Positions 9,330 through 19,600 of a stretch of DNA of 64,000 nt are shown piece by piece. Source of the DNA: Planctomycetia bacterium (lineage in GTDB: Bacteria > Planctomycetota > Planctomycetia > Pirellulales > PNKZ01). The position numbers were made by a program, and so were the translations under genes. Numbering within the stretch: position 1 is the first letter of the stretch; each line of letters begins with the position of its first letter. The DNA lies in NCBI GenBank assembly GCA_021413845.1, contig JAIOPP010000036.1, forward strand, positions 1 through 64,000, in the 5' to 3' direction. The notes beneath the pieces were generated by a model. It worked only from the letters and a program-made list of their open reading frames with translations. It did not search any database and had not been told where the DNA came from.

Positions 9330-10649
9330 ATGTTCGACTCTCGAAAAAGTCCGAAGCGTGAAAATCATCGGTATCGTGGCCGCCGCGGTTTCACGTTGAT
9401 TGAAATGCTCGTCGTGATCGCGATCATTGCGATTCTGACTTCGATTTTTCTTGGCGCGCTATCGTCGTCGGAGCGACTTGCGAAAGCTTCGCGCACGCGC
9501 GCTCTGATCCAAAAGCTGCATAACGTGATGATGTCCCGTTGGGATGCCTATCGCACGATACGATTGCCGATTTCATTGGAGTCCAACGGTGCCTCGGCGT
9601 CGGCAGGCTACGCGGGAAGCGAGTCGACTCGGTTTCGACAGGACATGGCTCGGCGCAAAATGCTCGCCCTGCGTGAACTGGTGCGAATGGAAATGCCGGA
9701 TCGATACGATGACATCCTCTTCGACTCGGCGAACTTCCCGGTGGTTTTGAAGTCGCCTTCGGGGGCGGCTATCCGTCCGTTCTTGTGGAGCGCTTATAAT
9801 CGTAAGATTCTTTCCGTGAAGGCAGGTTCGACCGATCCGACGGTTTCAGGCATGTCTTCCTCGCAATTCATCAAAATGCTTGCGGAGCGTTATCAGTCGG
9901 CCGAATGCTTGTACATGATCGTGACGCTCGGCGTCGAAGACTCCAGTACTTCGACGGAGCACTTTTCCGCGAAGGATATCGGAGACGCCGACAGCGACGG
10001 CATGTTCGAGTTCGTCGATGCTTGGGGTATCCCGATCGAATTCCTTCGCTGGGCGCCGGGCTTCATTTCACCGATGCAGCCGATGTACAGCTATCCGATA
10101 CCGGGTGCCGGTTCGTTCTTTGATGCTTCGAGCCAGCCTCGTGATCCCAGCAATCCCAACGCGGTGCTTAGTCATTGGAAGGTTCAGAACGAATACTTTA
10201 ACGATACGAACGCACCTGCCGGAGCACTTAGTCAGAGATGGGTAGTGATCGATCAAGACGACCCGTTCAACCCGATGCGCGTCGGTCCTACACCTGATAC
10301 GGTCGTTAACAAGGCATTAGTTAAATCGACTCGCTGGCAGCCGGGATATTCCGCGCCGGAACACGGTTTCATCCTCATTCCGCTGATCTATTCATGTGGG
10401 GGAGATTTCAAATCCGGAATCGACCATTGTTATGCGAGCGAAGGGTATACGCTCAAAACAAGTCCTACGGCAAGCTTAGGACCCATTAAAGACAGCGATC
10501 CTTACAATATCTACAAAAGCGCGACTGCGGACGGGAGTTTTCGCGGAACCAAGGTCGGCGGAGAACGTCTTGTCGTAGGCGAGGGGTACTACCCCGGGGA
10601 CGGAAATAGTCTTGATAACATTCACAATCAAGATATTGGATCGCGATGA
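9330..10649 (+). CDS. Oversized type II secretion-type pseudopilin
   Basis: A 439-residue pseudopilin starting at an ATG five bases after GAGG. The basic leader is cut before FTLIEMLVVIAIIAI (from about residue 22), with Glu at +5. The soluble part has a DADSDGMFEFVD loop (about 219-230) followed by AWGIPIEFLRW; a similar acidic loop exists in the preceding pseudopilin. The gene is wedged between its neighbours: two bases after the previous stop, and its TGA overlaps the start of the next gene in an ATGA. Role within the pseudopilus (major or minor subunit) cannot be assigned. Confidence 0.9.
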   Translation: MFDSRKSPKRENHRYRGRRGFTLIEMLVVIAIIAILTSIFLGALSSSERLAKASRTRALIQKLHNVMMSRWDAYRTIRLPISLESNGASASAGYAGSESTRFRQDMARRKMLALRELVRMEMPDRYDDILFDSANFPVVLKSPSGAAIRPFLWSAYNRKILSVKAGSTDPTVSGMSSSQFIKMLAERYQSAECLYMIVTLGVEDSSTSTEHFSAKDIGDADSDGMFEFVDAWGIPIEFLRWAPGFISPMQPMYSYPIPGAGSFFDASSQPRDPSNPNAVLSHWKVQNEYFNDTNAPAGALSQRWVVIDQDDPFNPMRVGPTPDTVVNKALVKSTRWQPGYSAPEHGFILIPLIYSCGGDFKSGIDHCYASEGYTLKTSPTASLGPIKDSDPYNIYKSATADGSFRGTKVGGERLVVGEGYYPGDGNSLDNIHNQDIGSR

Positions 10650-12082
10650 TGTACGAAGCTAGTTTGATTACGTTGCGAATCAAGCCTCAAGCCGGCCGCA
10701 AGCCCGCTGCGCAAATTCGATTACGGTCGGGTTTCACGTTGATGGAGCTGATGGTCGTTATCCTGATTCTACTTTCAGTGACGGCCGTTTCCATTCCCTT
10801 GGTGACTCCGGCATTGTCAGGTCGACAGGTGCGTGAAGGAGCTCGGATGGTGAGCACCTTTTTTAATGCGGCTCGCAATCGAGCGATCGAAACGGGCCGA
10901 CCGGCAGGCGTGTGGATCGAGCGAATGCCGAGCATGCGAGAAGCGGCCTCGACCATGTACTATGCCGAAATTCCCCCGCTCTATTCCGGCGACTTTCTTG
11001 ATTCTCAAGTCGAGCTGTTTAATGTCAACGGCACCCCAAACGGCGATGTGATAAGTGGCGCGCTCTTTAAGGGAGAGAGCACCGACCCTACTTGTAAAGA
11101 TTGTTGGAATATCGTGGTGCCTCGTGGTAGGACGACATTCAATTCCGACGCGTGGGCGAGTCCCGACCCTAAGGATCAGCAAATCGTTCGTCCGGGCGAT
11201 TTGATCCAGATCGAAGGGAGTGATCTGCGTATTCCATTGAAGTCGGTAAGAATTAATTTCGGCAGTACAAGCGTCAGTACTCAGACGACACACTTGTGGT
11301 GGTATCTCTATCGCGGACGAAATTGCAATGCCGGCCCTGACGGAACTTACTCCGATGAACGGCGCATCGGCGGAGAATGGGTGATCAATTGGTTCGATCG
11401 AGCTTATAGCGTCGGTAGAGATGTGGTTCGCTCTACCACGAACTTTCCGATGAACCCGGGCGTCACCGGCTTGAAGTATAAGATTTATCGACAGCCTGTG
11501 AAGCTTCAGGCCGGATCGGTGAAGTTGCCGGAAGGAATCGTCATCGATCTCGGTTTTTCGGCAATTACGAACGGCACCACCACCGACCCGGGAATCCCCT
11601 TTCATCCCCGCTCGGAGATTGCGTCTCCTTACTACGGAGCCGAGGCCGTCCCGCAAGATGAAACTCCGGTCATTCTCGTCTTTTCGCCCGGCGGTCATGT
11701 CGAACGGTTGTATTTTCGCATGAAGGAAAACAACGCCGGAACGACGAATCTTCAATGGGTGTGGGGTGGGAACGAACCGTTCGGTCAAATTCATTTTCTG
11801 ATCGGAAAACTAGAAAAGATCCTGAAGGATGAGTATTTCAGCTCGGGATATACCGCGACCGACAATTTCAACATTCAAGTAAAAAAGAACTGGCTCGACC
11901 TTGAGAACATTTGGGTAAACGTGAATCCGCAAACGGGATTTATTTCAACCAGCCTCATCGATGAATTGAATACTAATGCGTATTTCCTTAGTACGGACAA
12001 GACGGTCGGTGCATCGAATCCGGCGAATATCGCAGCCACGCGATCTAATGCGCGCTACGGTCGCGTCATAGGAGGAAATTAA
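10646..12082 (+). CDS. Oversized GspH-like pseudopilin
   Basis: A 478-residue pseudopilin whose ATG overlaps the previous stop (ATGA), implying translational coupling; a second ATG follows directly. The leader is longer (about 28 residues) and ends at SG^FTLMELMVVILILLS, Glu at +5. The region after the helix (GRQVREGARMVSTFFNAARN) resembles the GspH/FimT class, in which early residues pack as an alpha spine before a beta-rich head. The head is much larger than the roughly 170 residues of GspH. Third pseudopilin in the tandem. Confidence 0.88.
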   Translation: MMYEASLITLRIKPQAGRKPAAQIRLRSGFTLMELMVVILILLSVTAVSIPLVTPALSGRQVREGARMVSTFFNAARNRAIETGRPAGVWIERMPSMREAASTMYYAEIPPLYSGDFLDSQVELFNVNGTPNGDVISGALFKGESTDPTCKDCWNIVVPRGRTTFNSDAWASPDPKDQQIVRPGDLIQIEGSDLRIPLKSVRINFGSTSVSTQTTHLWWYLYRGRNCNAGPDGTYSDERRIGGEWVINWFDRAYSVGRDVVRSTTNFPMNPGVTGLKYKIYRQPVKLQAGSVKLPEGIVIDLGFSAITNGTTTDPGIPFHPRSEIASPYYGAEAVPQDETPVILVFSPGGHVERLYFRMKENNAGTTNLQWVWGGNEPFGQIHFLIGKLEKILKDEYFSSGYTATDNFNIQVKKNWLDLENIWVNVNPQTGFISTSLIDELNTNAYFLSTDKTVGASNPANIAATRSNARYGRVIGGN

Positions 12083-12084
12083 AG

Positions 12085-13539
12085 ATGACGACGGCCTTTC
12101 GAAATTCCGCTCGACCTCGTTTCAGTAGCGTACGCCGCGGGGTGACGTTGCTCGAAGTTCTGGTCGCGATGGGAGTCATGATCGTAGGTCTGTTGGGCAT
12201 GGCGGCGTTGATTCCTTTGGGCCGTATGGAGCTTGTCGAAGCGGAAAAGCTCGACAACGCTTCGACGGTCGGTCGTTGGGCATTTCGCGACGTGACCATT
12301 CGAGGATATCTCCAGCCGGAAAATTGGATCGATCCCGCGAACGGCGAGCCGGTTTTCGGCCCAGGAGGGGGTGGCTACGATCTTGTTTCCGGAAGCATTG
12401 CTCCGATGAGAAGCTTCAAAATCAAAGGCGCTCCCAACGCGACCGTTCCCCCGTATGCACCGATCGTCATAGATCCGCTAATGATTGCGCCGCGAAAACT
12501 CTCGACTGCGAACGATCAGAAGCAGCGGGAGATTTGCGGTCTCTTTCCATATAGCTTGAATTTGCCCGGCGCTACGGCGGGAATGCCGGAACTGGCTGGG
12601 TTGGTGCCGAAGATCGCCCGCGTTTCCTTGCGAGCATTTCCTTCCGACATAACGGCACTTCCGGCGGCCCGGACGAAGCTCATCATGAATAGCGATGTGG
12701 CGAGCCGTTTCTTTCGCTCGACCGATGATTTGAATTTCCAGGTTCCTCAAGATACCACGCGTCGCCCGATTCAAATCTATTCGCAAACGAGTTCGTCGGA
12801 CACTTCCTTTTACACCAACGACGGCTATACGACCGAAACGCAATTGACGTCGAGTGTCGCTGCTCGGCAGTTTACGGGAGCTTATAGTTGGTTTCTCGTT
12901 GCCGAGCCGAGCTTAGCGGAGTTTTATTCTTCCGCGCCTAATGCACCTGCCATGGGAGGCCCCAACGCGTCTGCCGTCGGTATCCGACAATTCCGGGTTT
13001 GGGTAGTAGTGTGTCATCAGCGAATTCTTAACCCCGTAGCCGAGCAGTCGTTCACGGACCCGCAGGGTATCAGCGAACGGCTTGTTTACGTGGACTTCAT
13101 CGATCGTAATACCGCACGCATCCGAGTGAATGGAATTACCGATGAAGCGGCTGCCGCTAATGCACTCAACGTAAAAGCGAACCAATGGATCGCCGTCGTA
13201 GGGCGTTATAAAGAGCCGCTACTGGGTGACGACAATCGCTATGTCATGGAATGGTATCGCGTAAGCGGCGCTGCCGAGCGACCGACGCTTCTCCCGGATT
13301 CGCAATCGCAATGGTATCGAGAGGTAACGCTCGTCGGTCGCGAGTTCTCCGGACTCGGGTTTTCCTTCCTCGATGAAGATACCGACACGACGTACCCGGA
13401 TCTTGCTACGACGTTGGCGGGCAACACGGGCGATGTTCCGCTAATGACCGGGTGGGGAATCATCGTGTCCGGGGTGCGAGGAGTTTACGAGAAGTCGATT
13501 TATCTGGATCGCCCCTCTATTTATTCGGTTCGGTACTAA
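12085..13539 (+). CDS. Oversized PilV/GspI-like pseudopilin
   Basis: A 484-residue pseudopilin with a very good ribosome binding site (GGAGGAAA, 12071-12078). Cleavage is expected in RRG^VTLLEVLVAMGVMIVG (about residue 19 on), Glu at +5; the LLEVLVAM signature is that of PilV/GspI minor pseudopilins. The C-terminal domain of over 440 residues has no family I recognise. Its start follows the previous stop by two bases. It lies directly before the giant GspK-like gene, in the same order I-K found in many secretion operons. Confidence 0.88.
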   Translation: MTTAFRNSARPRFSSVRRGVTLLEVLVAMGVMIVGLLGMAALIPLGRMELVEAEKLDNASTVGRWAFRDVTIRGYLQPENWIDPANGEPVFGPGGGGYDLVSGSIAPMRSFKIKGAPNATVPPYAPIVIDPLMIAPRKLSTANDQKQREICGLFPYSLNLPGATAGMPELAGLVPKIARVSLRAFPSDITALPAARTKLIMNSDVASRFFRSTDDLNFQVPQDTTRRPIQIYSQTSSSDTSFYTNDGYTTETQLTSSVAARQFTGAYSWFLVAEPSLAEFYSSAPNAPAMGGPNASAVGIRQFRVWVVVCHQRILNPVAEQSFTDPQGISERLVYVDFIDRNTARIRVNGITDEAAAANALNVKANQWIAVVGRYKEPLLGDDNRYVMEWYRVSGAAERPTLLPDSQSQWYREVTLVGREFSGLGFSFLDEDTDTTYPDLATTLAGNTGDVPLMTGWGIIVSGVRGVYEKSIYLDRPSIYSVRY

Positions 13540-13672
13540 ATGCTTTCGTATGCCGATCGATAAAGATCGCTTCCTCGATCGAACTTGCGGCTACTCCATG
13601 CATCAAACAAATAACGATCCCATGCCGACGATGCGTCATGCAGGCGACGCGAATTTGCGGAGAAATCAGGAT

Positions 13673-16600
13673 ATGAATCGCCATCGGAACTTGAACGCGT
13701 ACCGGAGGCCGATCGTGCGCAACCTGCGAAGCCCTTCAAAGGGCGTCATCTTGCTCGTCATGCTCGGGCTCCTCTCGATCTTTACGCTGGTCGCGGTGAC
13801 CTTCGTCGTGTCGTCCGGTCATGCGCGTCGGGGAGCTGCGGCGGCATCGCGCGTCGAGCAAGTGGGCGATCCCTATGATGTGCTTTTAAACCAAGCGATG
13901 TTGCAGATCGCCCGAGGTTCGAACCATCCGCAATCGGCGATCGGGCATCATGGTCTGTTGGAGGATATGTACGGCAACTCCGACGCCGTATCGGGTTGCG
14001 TATACTTCGACCCCGACAACGGCTCCGTCGGCACAAGCATCTATTCAGGAGCGCCAAAATCGTCGCAGCGTTCGCAGTACAACGTTTCTGTTTCGGGCGA
14101 AAACTATTCTCCGCCGATGTTGATCGAAATCGGTGCCGTCAGTTTTGGCTGGGATCGCGAGCCCGGAATCGCGCTCGTAGACGACAACGGTAATTCAGTA
14201 GTGGATGACGTCGCCGAGAAGTTTGGCGGTAGCGACGGTAGTGACGATTGCTTCCTCGGGATGACAAGAGCCCATCCCGCCACGATGGGAATTCCTTTTG
14301 GGTCTTGGAGCTTGAGCTCCATGCCGATTATCGACAACGTCGACAACTTTTACGCCGGCCGCGTCATTACTTTCGTGACCGGAGAATGCGCAGGCCAAAG
14401 TTCCTATATCGTGCGCTCTAAGATCGCAACGGACGCGGATACCCCTACTGATTTTCGCACGGTGCTCTTCGTCAGCCCTGTCGGTACCGGGCACCAGCCG
14501 CAAAACGGCGATCGCTTCGTGATCAACGGTCGCCCCTTTAACGGGGCTGGAATCGGTTACAACCCATATCAAGTGGGCTCGGACGGGAAGCTAACGAGGA
14601 AAACCAACAAGGCGCTGTTGCGCGCATTGGATATGCCCTATAGCCCTAATTACATTTCCACGGCGGGGTACGGCTTCGACGAACTTGCCGATGATGTCGA
14701 TCCGGAGCCGATTGCGATGTTGCCGAATCCTACGGATAGCGGAATTCGCGACTATCTGAATCGCTACGCTTCCATCGTCGATGCCGACGAGGACTACGAC
14801 GCACCTGATGAACAGAATATGTTGTTGTCGTACACCGTGGCGACTACAACCGGATATAAAACACTCTTTCCGTCGCTTCACCGTCCCGATCTCATTCGGT
14901 ATCACACGAATGAGCATCACATCACCGATCATCATGGTCCGCGGTGGCTGGATGTCGCTCCCTATATCCGACGTCGCTATATTCTGCGTCCCGATCCTTC
15001 CGACCATTTCGACTATGTACAAGACCCGAGCGGCGATGGTTGGACCCCAGGCGAACCCTATACGGATGTAAACAAGAATAGGCAATGGGACGCATTCACC
15101 GTCGATAGTGCGGGGAATGTGGGGCCGGAAGAGCCTTATGAAGATCTTCCGACGAAGAACCAAGCCTACGATGTCGGAGACCGGAGTTTCTTCAATACCG
15201 GTTTCGATGCGATGGACGGCCCTTGGGATATCGACAACGACGGCGACGGTATTCCGGATAGCATCTGGGTCGATCTTGGTTCACCCGTATCGACGACTCC
15301 CGAAGGTCGTTTCGTGAAGCCGCTTTACGCCATTATGGTGCGCGACCTCGACGGCCGCATCAACGTCAACGCGCATGGCTCGCCGAAGCACTATACGCAT
15401 ATTCATAACGACGTTTATAAAGCGGAAGGGGCGTATACTCCTAAGAATCGTCCTGGTTTGAGTTCCGGAACAGGGAAGATCGTATCCGAAGAGCGCGTTC
15501 GGATGGGCATGCATACCTACGCGCTGAATCAAGACAAGATTGCAGACACAATTCCGTCCGTTGTGATCGTAAAAACGCATTCCACCGGCGAAATCGATAC
15601 CGACTTTCATAAGATGAGTCCGCAGGATGTCACGTTTAACCTCAACAAGCTCTTCGCTTTGTCGTATTACGGCGATAAGCCTGGTTCCAACTCCGGTCTC
15701 GCCGCCAAGGCCGCGTACCTGTTCGACCCGAGTTCGATAGGCGCTACCAGCGCTTCCACGACTTTTGATTACAGCAAAATCATTCGGGGATTCGAACCCG
15801 CCGTCGGCCAAGGTTATTCCGTCGCCGATATCAATATGGCGCAAATTCTCCCTGAGCTTCCAGCGCTCGGAGGCTTATTGCTGCCGACCGGTGGGTTGTC
15901 GGGATCGGGGCCATTCTATCGCATCAATTCCTATCGTCAGTTGTTGGAAGGGCAAGGCGATCACTCCGGAGATTCGGCTCCGAAGTTGGGGCGCTATGGC
16001 GAAGGACATTTACTCCGGCCGGACGGAGCGATTCCGGCGAACGATCCTTCAGGTTATTACCCGGGACTGGGGCTCGTTCCTCGCGCCGGAACGACCGACG
16101 TATTTATCCCGCGTAGGGATTATTACTCCGCTTGGAATGCCGATACGACGGCACCTTATTATGTGTCCACGGGGGCCCTGGTTCTCGATAAAACCGGTTC
16201 CGCAGGTGCCACATTAGCATCGTCGTTTTATCCTACTTCTAAGCCTCCTTACCGTGGCGACGACGACTACCCGCCTCTTCCGTTTACCAGCGAACGGCTC
16301 CAGAACTCGGTGTCGAACGTGAATTTCGTCTTAGGCTCCTCGGGTCGCAATTCATTCCGGCAAAGCGGTGAAACGGATTTCTTCGGCGATTACGGAACAC
16401 CTGGCGATTTCGATTCCGACGGTTTCGTTGCGCTCGATATCATGGGGAATCCCGTTTATGAAAAGATGGGCACGTTGTATGAAGACGTCGATGCCCCGAC
16501 GGAAATCAATTTAAATCGGCGCTATTTCGCTCAGACCTATTACGGTGCTACGGCGAATGTTACTACCACTGCCGGAAGGCCCATCACTGCCGATATCGAT

Positions 16601-19600
16601 GCACAGTACACGCCGGCCGAATTGGAGAGGTTGCTTCGGTTTCGCGATTCAGCAGCCGCGTCTCTACCCACGCGTTTGGCGACTTATGTGAGTAACACCG
16701 CCGAATATAGTGCTCGTTCGCTTACTTCGGAGAGTTGGGATATTCCTTGCCCGCACATCGCGCCGACACCGGAACTTTCCGATGGTCTGCGGGTATTGGG
16801 TTTGCCGCTCAACAATCCGTCGCTGGGAGACCTGTTGCGAGCCCGGTTCTTCCTAGCCACCGGAAAAACAACCCTTTCCGATGGAGCAGCGTTTCAAATT
16901 CAATCGGCAAAGTTGGCGACGATGGCTATGCGCAGCTATCGGCTTGCCACCGCCGATATCGGCACAGCTCCTTATACGAGCGGACAGTTAACTCCCGAAG
17001 CGCGCAAGCGGTGGCAGACTCGTTTGTTGCAGCCTGATCTGGGAATGGGCTTGAGAATGGATTTGAATGCTCCCTTCGGAAACGGCAACGACGACGATAA
17101 AAACACGGTCGTCGATGAACCGAATGAAATTCCCGGAACCACCGGTTACAACGAACCGCTCATGGGGTCGTCGGGGTCGACTTACTTAAATTTCGACGGT
17201 AACCGCGACGGCAATTCTCTTCCTGTTCAATTCGGCGAAGAAGCGAGGCAGCAATACGCCAAAGAGTTGTATTGCTTGATGATGTTGCTCGTCGACCAAA
17301 ACTACGTCGAACCGTTGCCGACTTCGGTAAACTCCCTCGGATCGGGTCCTGGTGCCGAAAGCGACACTGTTGGGAGGCTACCGACCTTAAAGGAGCCGAA
17401 CAAAGTATTCCCCGGTCTCCCCGACAATAAGAAAACGCAGCGCTGGCTCTTTGCTCGCAAGATTGCGCAATGGGCCGTGAATGTCGTCGACTTCCGCGAT
17501 CGCGACGCAATCATGACTCCCTTTGAATTCGATGTCGATCCTTTTTTCGATAACGACTCCCCTTCTGACACCGGTACGTTAAACCTCATGCAACCCGTGA
17601 GTAACGGCACTTGGGATGTCGACGGTTATCTGATCAAGAAAACATCGACCGGTGCCGTCGATCTCGCCGGCGACCCAGACATCAACCAGCCTTGGCGCGG
17701 ATTGGTTTGGGGATGCGAATATCCCGATCTCATCCTCACGGAAACGATCGCATTCCATGATCGGCGCACTCAGAATCTGCGCGGAGACACGACCGCCGGC
17801 AGCAGCCTCAGCGGCTTGATCTTCTCGCCTAAGAACGAACTCTCCGATACTTCTCCCGCTACCGTGCCTCCGATCACGCCTACCCCCGACCCGCATTGGG
17901 ATCAGCGTCGCGTTCCTCAAGGGACCGCGATGTTCGAGCTTTTCGCCACCGGCAATCGACACAACGCGGCGCTTCCTCGGGAACTGTATACGCCCGTCGG
18001 CAATGACTTGAAGCTTGATTTGGGACGGCTAGCCGGCCCCCCCACGACCGGCCCGACCGGGAGCGGTACGTGGTATCCCGTCTGGCGCCTGGCGATCACA
18101 AAGTCGCACACTCGGGGTGCGACTGATCCACTCGATCCGAATCTGAGCGTTGCCGAGCGCATCCAACAGTGGCCCGCAACCTGTTCGCTCGAACTCAACG
18201 ATCCGGGCCTGTCACTTCTGAGCTCGACCACGTTCAACAATGTTTACAGTTTGCCGATGGCGATCGAGCGCGTCGTCCATTTCTCGACGAAAGACCCGAC
18301 CAAAGTCAACATCGGTGCTGTCGCCGGTCTCAATCTCATCTCGACGACGATCGAAGTCTTCGCTAATCAATCAACCAATGCGTTAAGCGCCTTGTTGAGT
18401 CCCGGCGATTATGCGGTCATCGGCCCTTATCGTGCGTCGGTAGGAGGGCCGAAAAATATCACGACGATCGGCCGGACGGAAAAAAGAATGGTGCAACTCG
18501 TCGGGGGTGCGCCTAAGGATGTCGACTACACTCAGCCGCATGCGATCATCGATCTGGGAGATTTCGCCGCCGGTCGACCATTTCTGGCAACGAGCGTTAA
18601 CGGGGTCGATGAGTATCCGATTACCGGGCTTTCCTCCGGCTTGGGTAATCTTGTTAAGGCCCCCTCCGGCACCGGCGCTGTTGATAATTCTGCGCTCACC
18701 GCAGCCGCGCTCTTGGATGCGCAACAGATTCGCCCGCCGTTGGGAATTGCCGTCGGTGCCAAGATCGTCAATCCCGCCGCACCTCCTCTCGTCTTGGTTG
18801 CCACGACGCGGACGGTGGGGCTGAACGTTTCTGAGCCTATCACAAGCAATGGTCCGAATTTTTATTATCCCCCTCCGAACGTCCTTCGCTCTGACGATTG
18901 GTTAACAAGTCTGACGACGACGGATCAGTATAGTCCCGTGCTGGACATACCGCTCGATATGGATTGGGACGGCAAAACTCCGATCGCCGCTACGAATATA
19001 AATCCTAATCTTCCGGTGGATGTTTCGGATCAAACGATTCTCAATTACAAGACGGTCTTCTTGCAACGACTCGCCAATCCCTTACTGGATTGGCATCAGT
19101 ATGAGAACCCGTACTTAACGGTCGATTGGATGCCGATCGATCTGACGATTTTTAACGGCGAGCCATACTTCTTCAAGACAGGTTCGACGACGTCGGAAGT
19201 CGCTGGAAATCTTAAGTATTATGGCGAGCCCGGCATATCGGAATTTCGAAACCTAGACGCAACGGGGAACGTTTCGAATGCGATTCGCTTCGGTTCGCGC
19301 CAGCGCGGCGCTCCTCGGTTTCCGGTTCGCGGGCTTTATTCGCTGTTCGATCTTTGGTCGCAACCGAATTGGTTGGATCAATCGCCGGAATTCGATACCC
19401 GTCCGCCGTCGACCGGTAAAGTGTCGAATAGTCCGACCACGATTGCCGGGACGACGACTCTCTATAGCGACTATTACGCCGTCGGTCCGGTGAAGTGGCA
19501 GGATCCGCTCGACCATACGTTGGGCTATCTCAATCTCGGCTACCATGTATTGCGCGACTTGCCGAAAGAACCTACTCAGTCGCTTCAATTGGTGCCGGTT